Shown: positions 27,548 through 37,124, numbered from the stretch's first letter. The stretch is DNA of 64,000 bases from Vibrio penaeicida (GCF_002933855.1 NZ_BFAQ01000055.1:34196-98195); one strand, 5' to 3'. Made by a program: numbers and translations. Notes: generated from the sequence alone by a model not told the origin.

Positions 27548-28596
27548 CGGATCTCTCCCATTTTCAAACGAACGAAACCAAGGAAGAACAACGCACCAAT
27601 CATCGTGGTAATAATACCGACGGGCGTTTCTTGCCCTTGTGAAAGGTATCGACTTGCAATATCAGAATACATAACGAGATTTGCACCCAGAAGCGCCGTT
27701 ACAGGCAGTTGAGATCGAATATCCGAGCCCACCAAAAAGCGGGCAAGATGCGGAGCAATCAAACCAACAAAGGCGATTGGCCCTGCGACACTGACGCTGG
27801 ACGCAATAAGCAATACAACAACAATGCTGCTTATCGTTCGAACACGAAAAAGATTTCCGCCAACCGAGCGCATCAATTCTTCTCCCAGTTTGAGCAGGTT
27901 GAGCTGAAACGCCAAATAGACCGAGACCAAAAAGCCAATGGTTACACTAGGTATCACTAACAATGCGTCGTCCCAATCCGTGTTCGCGACGGAACCCGTT
28001 AGCCAATGCAGCACACCATAGGCATTTTCGTCGGCAAAGATAACGGCAGCACGCGTAAGAGAGATAAACAAAAAGTTCAGTGCGATACCGGCAAGAATAA
28101 TACGAAGTGGATGTGGTCTAGCAGTATGAAGCCCAGCAAGGAAGAACACCAACGTGCCAGCAAATGCAGCACCTGCAAACGTAACAACCAGAACAGGGAC
28201 GGACTCAAGCCACGGAAGTAAACCCGTAGATGCGAAGGCAAACGCAAACGCGGCACCTGCACTTACCCCCAAGATAGAGGGAGAGGCGAGTGGGTTTCGC
28301 GTGATCGACTGCATTAACAAACCTGCGACGCCAAGCCCAGCGCCCACAAAGGTCGCGGCTAAAGTGCGAGGTAAACGAATGGAATAGATAATGTGTTGGT
28401 GGATAACATTGCCTTCTCTGCCCAGTAGGAAATCGGCAACATCAGCCCAGTTCATAGGAAAACTGGCCGCATTAATCAGCGACCAGCCCATACCCAAAAT
28501 AAGAAAAAACATCAGCCCTAAGATCATCGCCGGAAAGCGGTAGGACTGACGTTTTACTTTTGGAAGTGTATGACTTCGGAATTGAATGAAAGCCAT
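27544..28596 (-). CDS. Ferric-siderophore ABC permease (FecC/FepD type)
   Basis: The 350-residue FecCD-family permease has the motifs IRLPRTLAATFVGAGLGVAGLLMQ near 72-95, RNPLASPSILGVSAGAAF near 98-115 and GPIAFVGLIAPHLARFLVG near 270-288. The N terminus is about 25 residues longer than the first membrane helix needs. Its start touches the stop of the binding-protein gene, so the operon is tightly coupled. Confidence 0.9.
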   Translation of the reverse strand: MAFIQFRSHTLPKVKRQSYRFPAMILGLMFFLILGMGWSLINAASFPMNWADVADFLLGREGNVIHQHIIYSIRLPRTLAATFVGAGLGVAGLLMQSITRNPLASPSILGVSAGAAFAFAFASTGLLPWLESVPVLVVTFAGAAFAGTLVFFLAGLHTARPHPLRIILAGIALNFLFISLTRAAVIFADENAYGVLHWLTGSVANTDWDDALLVIPSVTIGFLVSVYLAFQLNLLKLGEELMRSVGGNLFRVRTISSIVVVLLIASSVSVAGPIAFVGLIAPHLARFLVGSDIRSQLPVTALLGANLVMYSDIASRYLSQGQETPVGIITTMIGALFFLGFVRLKMGEIR

Positions 28597-29477
28597 TACT
28601 GTCTTAGCAAATGCTCAATTTCTGAAGCCATGATTTCAGCAGCGATCATTCCACGGTTTAGAGACCACAACCTTGCATCTGTTTCTACGTATTGGTCGTT
28701 CTTAACCGATGTCATTAGTGACCAAAGTGGGTTTTGCTTGTATTTATCGACGGTGGTTTCAGAGCCGTACTCACCCACAAGGAAATAGTCTGGGTTCAGC
28801 TTAACCAAGTTTTCTAATGTCGTACCGATGTAAGCTTTGCCACCATCTTCTGTAATAGGAGAGCTAAGACCTAATCGAGAAACGACACCGCCAGCGTAAG
28901 CTTTAGGGCCGTGCATCCAAACGCCCTTCGATGTTGAGACAGCAAACATAACCGTCGCTTTTTTGTTAACGCGATTCGCAACCTCATCCATACGTTTACT
29001 GTGCGCGGCAACCAGCGACTTCATTTCTTTTTCACGATCAAATGCAGCGGCGATTTTTACGCCCGCAGCGAGGTTATCTTCGTAGGTTTCGCCACGGCTT
29101 TTAAGAATAAGCGTTGGCGCAATACGCTTAAGATCTTCATAGATCGCTTCATGGCGTTCGATATCGGCGATGATTAAATCGGGCTTTAGCGACGAGATAA
29201 CTTCTAAGCTCGGTTGAGAGCGAGAGCCTACCGACGTCCAATCTGAGATTTTATTGCGTATTGGCTCTATAACTCGGTTAACGTCGCCATCGTCGGCGAC
29301 ACCAACAGGAGAAACACCAAGGTTAGCTAACGCATCAACAAAGCTGAATTCAAGCACCACAACTCGAACAGGCGCTTTTTCTAGTTTTAGCGTGCTCAAT
29401 TCGTCTTTAACTTCAATGGATGCAAATGCCTGAAAGGTGAGGAGCAAAAGGGTGGGCATTAACCACTTTTTAAACAT
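28596..29477 (-). CDS. Periplasmic ferric-siderophore/ferric-citrate binding protein (FecB type)
   Basis: The 293-residue protein has a signal peptide (MFKKWLMPTLLLLTFQAFA) and the class III binding-protein fold. VRVVVLEFSFVDALANLGVSPVGVADD near 37-63 and SLEVISSLKPDLIIAD near 89-104 are the typical FecB/FepB segments. It is first in the four-gene operon (binding protein, permease, permease, ATPase), the gene order of the Vibrio vct/fec-type systems. A Fur box lies about 50 bases upstream. The ligand cannot be told from sequence. Confidence 0.87.
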   Translation of the reverse strand: MFKKWLMPTLLLLTFQAFASIEVKDELSTLKLEKAPVRVVVLEFSFVDALANLGVSPVGVADDGDVNRVIEPIRNKISDWTSVGSRSQPSLEVISSLKPDLIIADIERHEAIYEDLKRIAPTLILKSRGETYEDNLAAGVKIAAAFDREKEMKSLVAAHSKRMDEVANRVNKKATVMFAVSTSKGVWMHGPKAYAGGVVSRLGLSSPITEDGGKAYIGTTLENLVKLNPDYFLVGEYGSETTVDKYKQNPLWSLMTSVKNDQYVETDARLWSLNRGMIAAEIMASEIEHLLRQ

Positions 29478-29523
29478 ATTTAAATCCTTAATATGATTAT
29501 TATTTAATTGCGTCCCTTATATC

Positions 29524-29542
29524 ACAAATGATAATCATTATC
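29524..29542 (-). promoter_or_regulatory. Fur box controlling the ferric-siderophore operon
   Basis: The 19-mer at this position matches the Fur consensus (GATAATGATAATCATTATC) at 16 of 19 bases, with the core ATGATAATCATTATC intact. It lies 47 bases upstream of the binding-protein ATG. Iron repression of the operon follows by established knowledge of Fur. Confidence 0.85.
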
Positions 29543-29627
29543 ATAATCAAGGTTGAGATAGAATCAGCTTTTGTTCAAAAGATTTGGTATTCTGCTGCGA
29601 ATTAATTTTTTTGGGTGATTTGGGTAT

Positions 29628-29843
29628 ATGTTGGAAAAAGAAAATTTAATCAAACTCGCTCGAATGCAAATGCCATTTGGAAAATACGCAGGCAGGGTAC
29701 TAATCGATTTGCCAGAAGAATACCTACTCTGGTTTGATAAGAAAGGGTGGCCACAAGGCGAACTGGGGGAGCTTTTGAAGCTTTGCCTAGCACTGAAAAT
29801 TGAAGGGCTTGATAGCGTGGTTAAGCCTTTAAAGCGAATGTAA
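29628..29843 (+). CDS. DUF3820-family small protein
   Basis: The 71-residue protein contains the conserved core MPFGKYAGRVLIDLPEEYLLWF near 14-36, which is characteristic of DUF3820 (recalled). Such proteins are common in gammaproteobacteria and have no known biochemical role. It may share the Fur-box region with the divergent iron operon, but its own promoter is not resolved. A second small gene follows 39 bases later. Confidence 0.75.
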   Translation: MLEKENLIKLARMQMPFGKYAGRVLIDLPEEYLLWFDKKGWPQGELGELLKLCLALKIEGLDSVVKPLKRM

Positions 29844-29882
29844 CCCACCACTGCACGCTTCATTAAAACGAAAAGACATACT

Positions 29883-30125
29883 ATGAATTTAGATATCAAT
29901 GCACTGAGACACCACCAACTGGTCGAAGATGGTCAACTAGAGGGGTGTTACATTCATCAACCAGCCCAAGGCAGCCAGCAAGACGACAAAGCCGTTTTAG
30001 CAGAGCGCCAAGCGCTAGAAAAAATGGGCTACAAGGTAATACAGGTTAAAGCAAAAGGCGGATCAACCACCTTTGCCGAGGCTATGCAAAAGCTCGCGAA
30101 AAAGACGGGGCATCAGCCTAAGTAA
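29883..30125 (+). CDS. Small conserved hypothetical protein
   Basis: The 80-residue cytoplasmic protein (MNLDINALRHHQLVEDGQLE..) has a hydrophilic, alpha/beta-looking sequence ending KLAKKTGHQPK. I do not recognise a family. It lies 39 bases after the DUF3820 gene on the same strand and is probably co-transcribed. Confidence 0.5.
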   Translation: MNLDINALRHHQLVEDGQLEGCYIHQPAQGSQQDDKAVLAERQALEKMGYKVIQVKAKGGSTTFAEAMQKLAKKTGHQPK

Positions 30126-30377
30126 TTAGCGGTTGTAAGCTGTCACCGTATCCTGAATCTATCTCAACAGAAATCTGTTCCTATTCAAAAGTGTCAGACC
30201 GTTTGGTGGCTCTTTATTACCTCAATCGCGCTATTACTCTAGCTATTCTTAACAGGTATTCAGAAGTTCAGATTTCGAAATCAGAAAAGTGAGGACAGAC
30301 AGTTGAAGAGTATTATTTCTCAGAACGATAATTTAACATACTTTTGACCATACTAAATGTGGCTATTATGCTGGAGG

Positions 30378-31256
30378 CTATTCAGAAGGTAACTTTGTTT
30401 TTGTGATGACAAATTCAATAAATTGTTCCATGACTTTATTTGTATTGGATTTATTCCAAATCATGCATATATCCCACTCGTTGTGCTTGCCATCTAGCGG
30501 GATGAAGCGCACTCCTGATTGCACGAGTTGCTTGGTACTTAACGGGAGTATTGAGAATCCCAAGTTGGCAGATATCATTGAAAGCAAAGTTAATATGCTG
30601 TCATACTCTTGCTTGACATCAAGTGATATGCCGCTATTCGCGAGATAAAACATCAACTGCTCTGAGAATCCAAATGAACTTGACTGCCTGAATTTTAAGT
30701 AAGAAGCACTCTTCATGTACGTCATTGGGTCATCATCTATGATTGCTGAATCCGGCACGACTAAAGCCAAGCTATCGAGAAATAATGGATGACACATTAA
30801 TTCATCATTTGGGCTGAAACGACAAAAGCCCACATCAAGCTCTTGACGCTTTAACTTCTCTATCTGAGTCTGGGACTTCAGATCACATAAAGTAACGTCT
30901 GTGAAGGAAAACTTCTCCTTAAATGACGAAATTAGGTTCGGTACTTCTTGATAAACTGAAACACCAAAGCCAACCTTTAACCTTCCTTTGATACCATTTC
31001 TAAACATTTTTGCCGATTGGGCTAATTGATTGTAGCTCTGTATAACCAAGAGAGCCTCAGGCAATAGCAGTTCCCCGCTAGAAGTGAGAGTAGTTCCGGT
31101 TCGGCTTCTTTCAAAGAGTGGAACATCAATACTATTTTCTAATTTTTGAATTTTTTTTGTCAGAGCGGGTTGAGTAATACAAAGCTTCTCTGCTGTTAAT
31201 TTATAGCTACCATACTCCGCTAATAAGCAGAAAGCTCTAATTTGATCAATATCCAC
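30378..31256 (-). CDS. LysR-family transcriptional regulator
   Basis: The 292-residue protein has the LysR N-terminal HTH (MDIDQIRAFCLLAEYGSYKLTAEKLCITQPALTKKIQKLE, 1-40) and a two-lobe effector domain from about 90. It is divergent from a HAD-family phosphatase gene across a 103-base gap, the usual LysR arrangement, so that gene is the likely target. Confidence 0.85.
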   Translation of the reverse strand: MDIDQIRAFCLLAEYGSYKLTAEKLCITQPALTKKIQKLENSIDVPLFERSRTGTTLTSSGELLLPEALLVIQSYNQLAQSAKMFRNGIKGRLKVGFGVSVYQEVPNLISSFKEKFSFTDVTLCDLKSQTQIEKLKRQELDVGFCRFSPNDELMCHPLFLDSLALVVPDSAIIDDDPMTYMKSASYLKFRQSSSFGFSEQLMFYLANSGISLDVKQEYDSILTLLSMISANLGFSILPLSTKQLVQSGVRFIPLDGKHNEWDICMIWNKSNTNKVMEQFIEFVITKTKLPSE

Positions 31257-31359
31257 CCATTCATTCCATTTGGTTATCTAATGATGACAGATATTCAATA
31301 TATGTTATTTGTCGTTTGTTTTAAAGTATCAAATCATTGAACAGAATGTCGGAGTTTAG

Positions 31360-32031
31360 ATGCTAAAAGCGATACTATTTGATCATGATGGTACGTTGGT
31401 CGATTCAGAAGAAATCCATTACAAATTACTATCAGAAATACTTTTAAAGTATGGAGTTTCTCTGTCATACGATGAATATCAGACGAACTATGAGGGGTGT
31501 CCTCTACCAGAAACCGCTCAAAAATTAGTGCTAAATTATTCTTTGGACGTATCTCCAGAAGAGATAGTGGTCGGAACGAAACAAGCAACGGAACTATTTT
31601 TGGCTGACAATGCCTTTCCGCTGATAGACGAGGCAAGAGAAACTATCATGCACTATCACTCATTAGGCTTAAAGATTGCCGTTGTAACAGGAGCTGCGAG
31701 AACTGAAGGGGTTTTGAACACGATAGAAAAGTATCAGTTGAGTCAATATATCTCAGTCGTTGTAACGAGTGATGACGTTAAGCGTAGCAAGCCAGCTCCT
31801 GATTGTTATTTGTACGCTATGGAAAAACTTGGCGTCAAGCCTGAGCAATGTGTTGCTTTTGAAGACTCTCTTTATGGTTGCATTTCTGCGGTTGCTGCTG
31901 GAATACCATGTATTGGCGTTTCGTCAATGGTAAGTCAGTACGATATTTTTCAGGGCAAAACTGTAGTTTCGTTTACTAATTTAGCAGAAGCGAATGCATG
32001 GCTTAAACGTAAGTCTTTCGTACTCTTCTAA
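31360..32031 (+). CDS. HAD-superfamily phosphatase/phosphomutase (beta-phosphoglucomutase-like)
   Basis: The 223-residue protein carries HAD motif I DHDGTLVDSEEIH near 8-20 (first Asp replaced by the FDHDGT form, nucleophile Asp8), motif II VVTGA near 107, motif III Lys in KRSKPAPDCYLYAMEKLG near 139-156, and motif IV FEDSLYGCISAVAAG near 165. The cap resembles the beta-phosphoglucomutase/GPH subgroup. The substrate is unknown. It is divergent from a LysR gene. Confidence 0.8.
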   Translation: MLKAILFDHDGTLVDSEEIHYKLLSEILLKYGVSLSYDEYQTNYEGCPLPETAQKLVLNYSLDVSPEEIVVGTKQATELFLADNAFPLIDEARETIMHYHSLGLKIAVVTGAARTEGVLNTIEKYQLSQYISVVVTSDDVKRSKPAPDCYLYAMEKLGVKPEQCVAFEDSLYGCISAVAAGIPCIGVSSMVSQYDIFQGKTVVSFTNLAEANAWLKRKSFVLF

Positions 32032-32067
32032 CACAACTTGAAGGTACTTTTTCTAATTTACCATGAC

Positions 32068-32093
32068 TGTGTTAGTGCAATAGCACTAACACA
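32068..32093 (+). terminator. Perfect hairpin after the HAD gene
   Basis: An 11-bp perfect stem (TGTGTTAGTGC with GCACTAACACA) encloses loop AATA, 36 bases after the HAD stop. There is no T run, so it may be a factor-dependent or mRNA-stabilising hairpin rather than a classical terminator. Confidence 0.5.
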
Positions 32094-32204
32094 CCTGTGT
32101 CCAATTCCAAGTTCAGCAACAAACAAAACGCCCTTAGAAAGCTGTTCTTTATTGGTTTAACTAAAACAGCCGGTCAGAACTGGTTTAGCTTCAGCTCGCC
32201 ATAA

Positions 32205-32233
32205 AAAATGGGACTTTTAAGTCCCATTTTTCG
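32205..32233. terminator. Rho-independent hairpin terminator
   Basis: AAAATGGGAC (32205-32214), loop TTTTAA, GTCCCATTTT (32221-32230) and flanking A and T runs form a bidirectional terminator. It stands directly downstream (minus strand) of the gene remnant at 32261-32391 and was probably that gene's terminator. Confidence 0.75.
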
Positions 32234-32260
32234 TTACACGCTCAGCTTGTTAACTGGTGT

Positions 32261-32391
32261 TTAGTGGCTGAGCTGGTACAGGTTGGCATCTACTTCTTTG
32301 CCTTTCGCTGGGCGAGGGACAATTTCAAAGCTGGAATCGAAGTCTACGAGCGTGTCTTGTAAAACGACGTCGTTATTCACTAGCCTTAGAT
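32261..32391 (-). pseudogene. 3' remnant of a lost gene
   Basis: On the minus strand an open stretch of about 43 codons between two stops ends in a protein-like tail (VDFDSSFEIVPRPAKGKE then VDANLYQLSH) followed by the terminator at 32205-32233. No start codon or ribosome-binding site precedes it. It reads as the C-terminal end of a decayed or truncated gene of unknown family. Confidence 0.4.
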
Positions 32392-32532
32392 TTTATACCT
32401 GTCTTTCGAGGAAGTCGCGTTGAGAATGCCGCTGATTTTCGTTTTAAGGACACCAAGCAATTTGGTTTTCTTTTAGCCGACAAACAGGCAGGTAAGTTCC
32501 ACCTAGAAGTTTCTCATTTTTCATTTCAATGA
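32371..32532 (+). pseudogene. Remnant of a gene resembling an outer-membrane beta-barrel
   Basis: A plus-strand open stretch of 53 codons reads LDFIPVFRGSRVENAADFRF then KDTKQFGFLLADKQAGKFHL and ends SHFSFQ. The alternating aromatic/polar pattern looks like beta-barrel strands. There is no plausible start, and the frame ends at a TGA at 32530-32532. It abuts the opposite-strand remnant at 32261-32391, which suggests a rearrangement joint. Identity is inference only. Confidence 0.35.
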
Positions 32533-32703
32533 ACGCACATACCAAAACGACTTGAAGCTTTTGGTTTCCGCGGATTGAGCCATCCTGCTAGTAAATAGAC
32601 TGATATTTCAATAAGGTTTGATGTAAAATAATGTTTAACTTGTTTACCCTCTTATATTGGTGCTTAATGAGTTTCATAATTAAGATAAAAATTGGGGAAG
32701 AAC

Positions 32704-33984
32704 ATGAAAAATAGCAGCTTAGTAACCGCGTTACTTATGTCATTTACGTTCAGTACCAATGCCGCGACCTTTCACCAGGAAGATGTAGAGTTTATTAAAC
32801 AGGCTGAATCACTTGGTCTCGAACGTTCTGCGTGGGATCAGGGGGAGTTTGCGGCAATGACTTTCCCAAATGCTTATAAACTGACTCGCCACTACAGCAT
32901 TTCCACAGGCGAAGGTACTGTGCCTCCTCAACGCTTAGTTGAAGAAAACTTATTGGACTTGAACAAGCTTAAAGGGTTTGACGCAGATGGTAAGCACAGC
33001 CTGTATACGATATTACGTGACCGCCTAAAAAATCATACCATGGTGGTGATCAAAGGTGACAAGATCATTCATCAGCACTACTTCAACGGTATGACTAAAG
33101 ACTCTACGCATCTCGATATGTCGGTCACCAAATCTTTCACTGCGACGCTTGCGGGTATTGCTGTTAGCGAAGGCAAGCTGGATATGTCGAAGAACGTCGA
33201 GTTTTACCTTCCTCAATTCAAAGGAACCGCTTTTGAAGGATCTACTGTTCAGGAAGTCTCTGATATGCGAAGCGGTTTAGCCATTAAAACGCCACCACAT
33301 ATATCATGGGATCCAAGGTTAACCGAGTCACAGGAATGGCATGGTAAGAACGATTCGGGGCTTCACGGTATTAAAGATTACCTGGTGCTAATCGACGAGC
33401 GTAAGTATCCAACCGGTGAGGTTTACCAGTACCAAGACCCAAATTCTGAGGTACTGGGTATGGTTGTAGAAAAAGTCACGGCGAAAACGCTGGCTGACTA
33501 CCTAGAAGAAAAAATCTGGAAAAAGCTGGGTGCTGAAAACAATGCATACTGGATGGCTGATCCAGCGGAGTTTGTTGTTGCTTCTGGTGGTTTGAATATG
33601 ACGACACGAGATCTGGCTCGTGTTGGCAAAATGATTGTGAATGACGGTAAAAACTACTTAGGTGAGCAGGTCATTCCAAAAGACTTTATTGATGCGTTGT
33701 GGCAGGGCAATGATGAAGTACGTTCTGCATGGAAGAAAGGCAAAGAGTCTGCATTGATCAGCGATGCTTGGTATAAAGACCAGTATCGAGTTTTGAATCT
33801 GGGTGAACATAAGGTACTTGTGATGATTGGTATTCATGGTCAGGTGTTGGCGATGGAGAAAGATACAGGAACGGTCATCGCGATGAATGGTGGTTACCCG
33901 CAAACTGAAACTCCACGTATGGCGAATTTGATCTTTGGTCAGGTTATTCCAGCCGTTTTGGCTGAAGCGAAGAACATCAAGTAA
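32704..33984 (+). CDS. Exported serine hydrolase of the beta-lactamase (class C/NylB-like) family
   Basis: The protein (426 residues from ATG 32704, after GGGGAAG) has a signal peptide (MKNSSLVTALLMSFTFSTNAA) and the serine-hydrolase motif SVTK (in DMSVTKSFTATLAG, near 140), with YQYQDPNSEVLG near 245 as the likely Tyr motif. Family members hydrolyse amides or esters in the periplasm, including 6-aminohexanoate-dimer hydrolases and penicillin-binding-like esterases. The substrate cannot be told. It is followed by a strong terminator and stands alone. Confidence 0.78.
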   Translation: MKNSSLVTALLMSFTFSTNAATFHQEDVEFIKQAESLGLERSAWDQGEFAAMTFPNAYKLTRHYSISTGEGTVPPQRLVEENLLDLNKLKGFDADGKHSLYTILRDRLKNHTMVVIKGDKIIHQHYFNGMTKDSTHLDMSVTKSFTATLAGIAVSEGKLDMSKNVEFYLPQFKGTAFEGSTVQEVSDMRSGLAIKTPPHISWDPRLTESQEWHGKNDSGLHGIKDYLVLIDERKYPTGEVYQYQDPNSEVLGMVVEKVTAKTLADYLEEKIWKKLGAENNAYWMADPAEFVVASGGLNMTTRDLARVGKMIVNDGKNYLGEQVIPKDFIDALWQGNDEVRSAWKKGKESALISDAWYKDQYRVLNLGEHKVLVMIGIHGQVLAMEKDTGTVIAMNGGYPQTETPRMANLIFGQVIPAVLAEAKNIK

Positions 33985-34017
33985 TTATCTTTGTTTCTTG
34001 CCTTCTCTGCGCTATAA

Positions 34018-34044
34018 AAAAACCGGCAATCTAGCCGGTTTTTC
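34018..34044. terminator. Bidirectional rho-independent terminator
   Basis: AACCGGC (34021-34027), loop AATCTA, GCCGGTT (34034-34040), flanked by A6 and T4. It separates the serine hydrolase gene from the convergent small gene. Confidence 0.85.
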
Positions 34045-34061
34045 TGTTTATGCCTACTCTG

Positions 34062-34310
34062 TTAATGCTTTTTGCTCGGGCCGTTTCGCACACGATCTTT
34101 ACCATTTTCGTAGACATCTTGGGATACCCAGCGACCAAGCAGCAGTTGATGTTTCTCACCTAATACAGCGACGAAAGGGCGACCATCAGAGTTACTCGTT
34201 GCCATCGCAATACCCGTTACACCTTCTAGCCCCAAACCGCCACTTTCAACTGCGGTTAAAAACAGTTCTAGCTCATCTAAGGTTTCAATTATCGGGAGAT
34301 CGTTATTCAT
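34062..34310 (-). CDS. Small hypothetical protein
   Basis: The 82-residue acidic protein (MNNDLPIIETLDELELFLTAVESGG..) has no signal peptide or membrane helix. The central segment VAVLGEKHQLLLGRW suggests a small alpha/beta domain. I do not recognise the family. AGGAAAAG lies before its ATG as a ribosome-binding site, which supports translation. Confidence 0.5.
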   Translation of the reverse strand: MNNDLPIIETLDELELFLTAVESGGLGLEGVTGIAMATSNSDGRPFVAVLGEKHQLLLGRWVSQDVYENGKDRVRNGPSKKH

Positions 34311-34652
34311 TTTCTTTTCCTGTACTTCGTATTTCTATGGCGCGCTGTCGAGGCACCCTATGTATGGGCGTACTGTACCGACAAATCTGAGTGAATGGAA
34401 TCTCGGTGGTAAACGCTGCTAACCAAAAAGACAGGCGCATTTCAGTTCTCTCTGTTTTTAATTTGTTGATTTTTTTGACAATTCAACGTTTCGTGAAGTT
34501 TTTGGAGAGAGGTGATCAACACATTTAGTGAACAATTTTAAAATTAGAGTATATATTCTAATTCCTGAACTGAGTTCATAAATTTTATGCAACTGAATTC
34601 ATCTTATTGAGTACAAAGAATATAACAGCGCCCTCAAACATATAACTAATTA
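34311..34652. other. Intergenic region upstream of the collagenase gene
   Basis: This 342-base gap between divergent genes is AT-rich. A dyad AATTAGA (34542-34548) with TCTAATT (34557-34563) lies about 90 bases before the collagenase start and may be an operator. Nothing else stands out. Confidence 0.4.
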
Positions 34653-37124
34653 ATGAGTGTAGCTATGTCCCATCCCCGTTTATTTCCACGTCATCGCTTG
34701 GCGCTAGCTTGTATGCTTGCCAGTGTTTCCAGTTTTTCCTTTGCTCAAGAGCAGTGTGATATTCCTGAGCTCCAACAGGCACCTGATCTTGCTTTAGCCG
34801 TCTCTGACGCAAATCACAATTGCTATAGTGCTTGGTTCTCTGCACCTGCTGATTCCCTGAGCGATATATACAGTGAAGCTAGCCTAAGCCGTATTCAAAT
34901 CGCGTTAAACCAAGCCATTGCTACTTACAAAGGTGAGGCAGAGCAAGCACGCAAACTAGAAAACCTTGGTGAATTTGTACGCGCGGCTTATTACGTTCGC
35001 TATAACGCCCAGCAGCCGGACTTTTCACAGGCATTAGGTCAACGTTTTGCTCAGTCGATTAATGCGTTTTTAGCTAACCCACACGCTTTCGATCAAGGTC
35101 GTGAACAAGTGGGGGCAATGAAAAGCCTGACTTTGATGGTCGATAACGTAAAACAGCTTCCTTTGACTATGGATTCACAACTTGCCGCACTGCGTCAGTT
35201 CAATCGTGAAACGGCGAAAGACACGCAGTGGGTGGATGGGCTGAACAATCTCTTTCGTGCAATGGCCGGTCACTCTGCGCGAGATGACTTCTACAACTAT
35301 ATGGCGAGCAATACGCAACACATCGACACGCTGGCGGTGTTTGCTCGTGATAACGGGTGGGCACTGGATACGGACGCGAGCTTCTTGGTTTACAACGCAG
35401 TGCGCGAAACCGGACGTTTGTTAGCAAGCCCAAACCAAAAAACCAAAGAAAAGGCACTGCGTGTGATGCAGCAAGTGATGGAACAAAACCCACTTGGTAG
35501 TGAACACGACAAGCTTTGGTTGGCGGCTGTTGAGATGATGAACTACTTCGCGCCAGAGCACTTGAACGGCCTGGATTTAGACCAAGCGAAACGTGATTTG
35601 GCGGCTCGCGTGCTGCCTAACCGTCATGAGTGTGATGGTCCGGCAATCATTCGCTCTCAAGATTTAACCCAAACCCAAGCGGTTGAAGCGTGTGAGGTTT
35701 TAGCGGCAACAGAGGCAGACTTCCACCAAGTGGCGAACACGGGTAATCAGCCTGTGGCAGACGACAACAACGAGCAAGTCGAAGTTGCGGTGTTTGCGAA
35801 TAATGGAAGCTACGAGGATTACTCGTCTTTCTTGTTTGGTAACTCGACGGATAACGGCGGTCAGTATCTTGAAGGGGATCCGGCAAAGGTAGGCAACGTG
35901 GCGCGTTTTGTCGCTTATCGTTTCGCAAATGGTGATGAGCTATCAGTTCTCAATCTAGAGCATGAATACGTTCACTATCTAGATGCACGCTTCAACCAAT
36001 ATGGCTCATTCAGCGATAACTTGGCTCATGGTTACATTGTGTGGTGGCTAGAGGGTTTTGCTGAGTACATGCATTATAAACAAGGCTACGACGCGGCGAT
36101 TGGTGTGATTGCCGATGGAAAGATGAGCCTGTCTGATGTGGTTGCGACGACTTATTCTCATGATACGAATCGCGTGTATCGTTGGAGCTACCTAGCGGTA
36201 CGTTTTATGTTGGAAGAGCACCCGCAAGAGGCAGACAGTTTACTCGCGCTTTCTCGTTCTGGTCTGTTTGCCGAATGGGCAAAACAGGTTCAATTATTCG
36301 GTGAGCAATACAATGGTGAGTTTGACCGTTGGTTAGATTCAATCTCTAGTGAACCAGAACAGCCTGATCCAAACCCAAACCCGGGTGAACCAACAGAGCC
36401 TTCGGATCAAGTAACACCGCTAGCAGTAAACCAAAGCGTGGTGTTAAGCGGTGAGGCATACAGCGAGCAGTTGTTCTACGTTGATGTGCCAGAGAACGCC
36501 ACTCACTTTGAAGTTGAGATCCAAGGTGGCAGCCAAGGCGATGCGGATCTGTACATGAGCTTTGAGAAAGTCGCTCATTACTACGATTTTGAGTTCAGCC
36601 AATATGACGCGGGCAACAATGAGATCGTAGCGTTTGAGCCAGAGCCATCGGGTTACATCAAACCAGGCCGTTACTACATGAGCATCGCGGGTCGAACTGC
36701 ATTTGATGCGGTGACGCTCACGGCTTCATTGGAAACCAAAGCGCCAACACCACTAAAACCGGAGCAAGATGACTTAGCGCCAGTGGTATTGGAATCGGGC
36801 CAAGCACAAACCCTAACGGTAATCCAACAACGCTATGCTGCGGTTTATGTCCCGCAAGGAATTCAAGAAGTGCGCGTGTGGCTAACAGATAAGAACCCCA
36901 ATACTGATGATGCTAACGATTCCACCAGTGCAAACAATGGCAACGTGGATCTGTACGCGAGCCAAGCATACTGGCCAACAGCAGAGCAGTACGAATACGC
37001 ATCTAATTATTCTGGCAGCAATGAATATCTGCAAATCCCCGTAACGGAAGCGGGCTATTTGCACTTCTCGTTGAACGCGCCGCAACAAGGGGATGAGGTT
37101 GAGATGTTGGTGCACTTCCACTAG
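34653..37124 (+). CDS. Secreted collagenase-type metalloprotease (peptidase family M9)
   Basis: The 823-residue protein has a signal peptide (about 1-31, ending SFSFAQ), a long helical activator region (35-320) and a zinc catalytic domain. The HExxH motif is HEYVH near 434-438, with the third ligand Glu in WLEGFAEYMHY about 30 residues later. A Pro-rich linker (PDPNPNPGEPTEP, near 571) precedes two C-terminal PPC-type beta domains (about 590-700 and 715-820). These features match Vibrio M9A collagenases, which degrade collagen outside the cell. A second start at 34665 is possible. The TAG stop is formed by the end of a MITE. Confidence 0.9.
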   Translation: MSVAMSHPRLFPRHRLALACMLASVSSFSFAQEQCDIPELQQAPDLALAVSDANHNCYSAWFSAPADSLSDIYSEASLSRIQIALNQAIATYKGEAEQARKLENLGEFVRAAYYVRYNAQQPDFSQALGQRFAQSINAFLANPHAFDQGREQVGAMKSLTLMVDNVKQLPLTMDSQLAALRQFNRETAKDTQWVDGLNNLFRAMAGHSARDDFYNYMASNTQHIDTLAVFARDNGWALDTDASFLVYNAVRETGRLLASPNQKTKEKALRVMQQVMEQNPLGSEHDKLWLAAVEMMNYFAPEHLNGLDLDQAKRDLAARVLPNRHECDGPAIIRSQDLTQTQAVEACEVLAATEADFHQVANTGNQPVADDNNEQVEVAVFANNGSYEDYSSFLFGNSTDNGGQYLEGDPAKVGNVARFVAYRFANGDELSVLNLEHEYVHYLDARFNQYGSFSDNLAHGYIVWWLEGFAEYMHYKQGYDAAIGVIADGKMSLSDVVATTYSHDTNRVYRWSYLAVRFMLEEHPQEADSLLALSRSGLFAEWAKQVQLFGEQYNGEFDRWLDSISSEPEQPDPNPNPGEPTEPSDQVTPLAVNQSVVLSGEAYSEQLFYVDVPENATHFEVEIQGGSQGDADLYMSFEKVAHYYDFEFSQYDAGNNEIVAFEPEPSGYIKPGRYYMSIAGRTAFDAVTLTASLETKAPTPLKPEQDDLAPVVLESGQAQTLTVIQQRYAAVYVPQGIQEVRVWLTDKNPNTDDANDSTSANNGNVDLYASQAYWPTAEQYEYASNYSGSNEYLQIPVTEAGYLHFSLNAPQQGDEVEMLVHFH

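Noticed and set aside
31360..32031. HAD phosphatase as phosphoglycolate phosphatase (CbbZ) of the Calvin cluster
   Set aside because: It lies 15 kb from the cbb genes, is divergent from its own LysR gene, and has a generic beta-phosphoglucomutase-like cap. No link to photorespiration can be supported.
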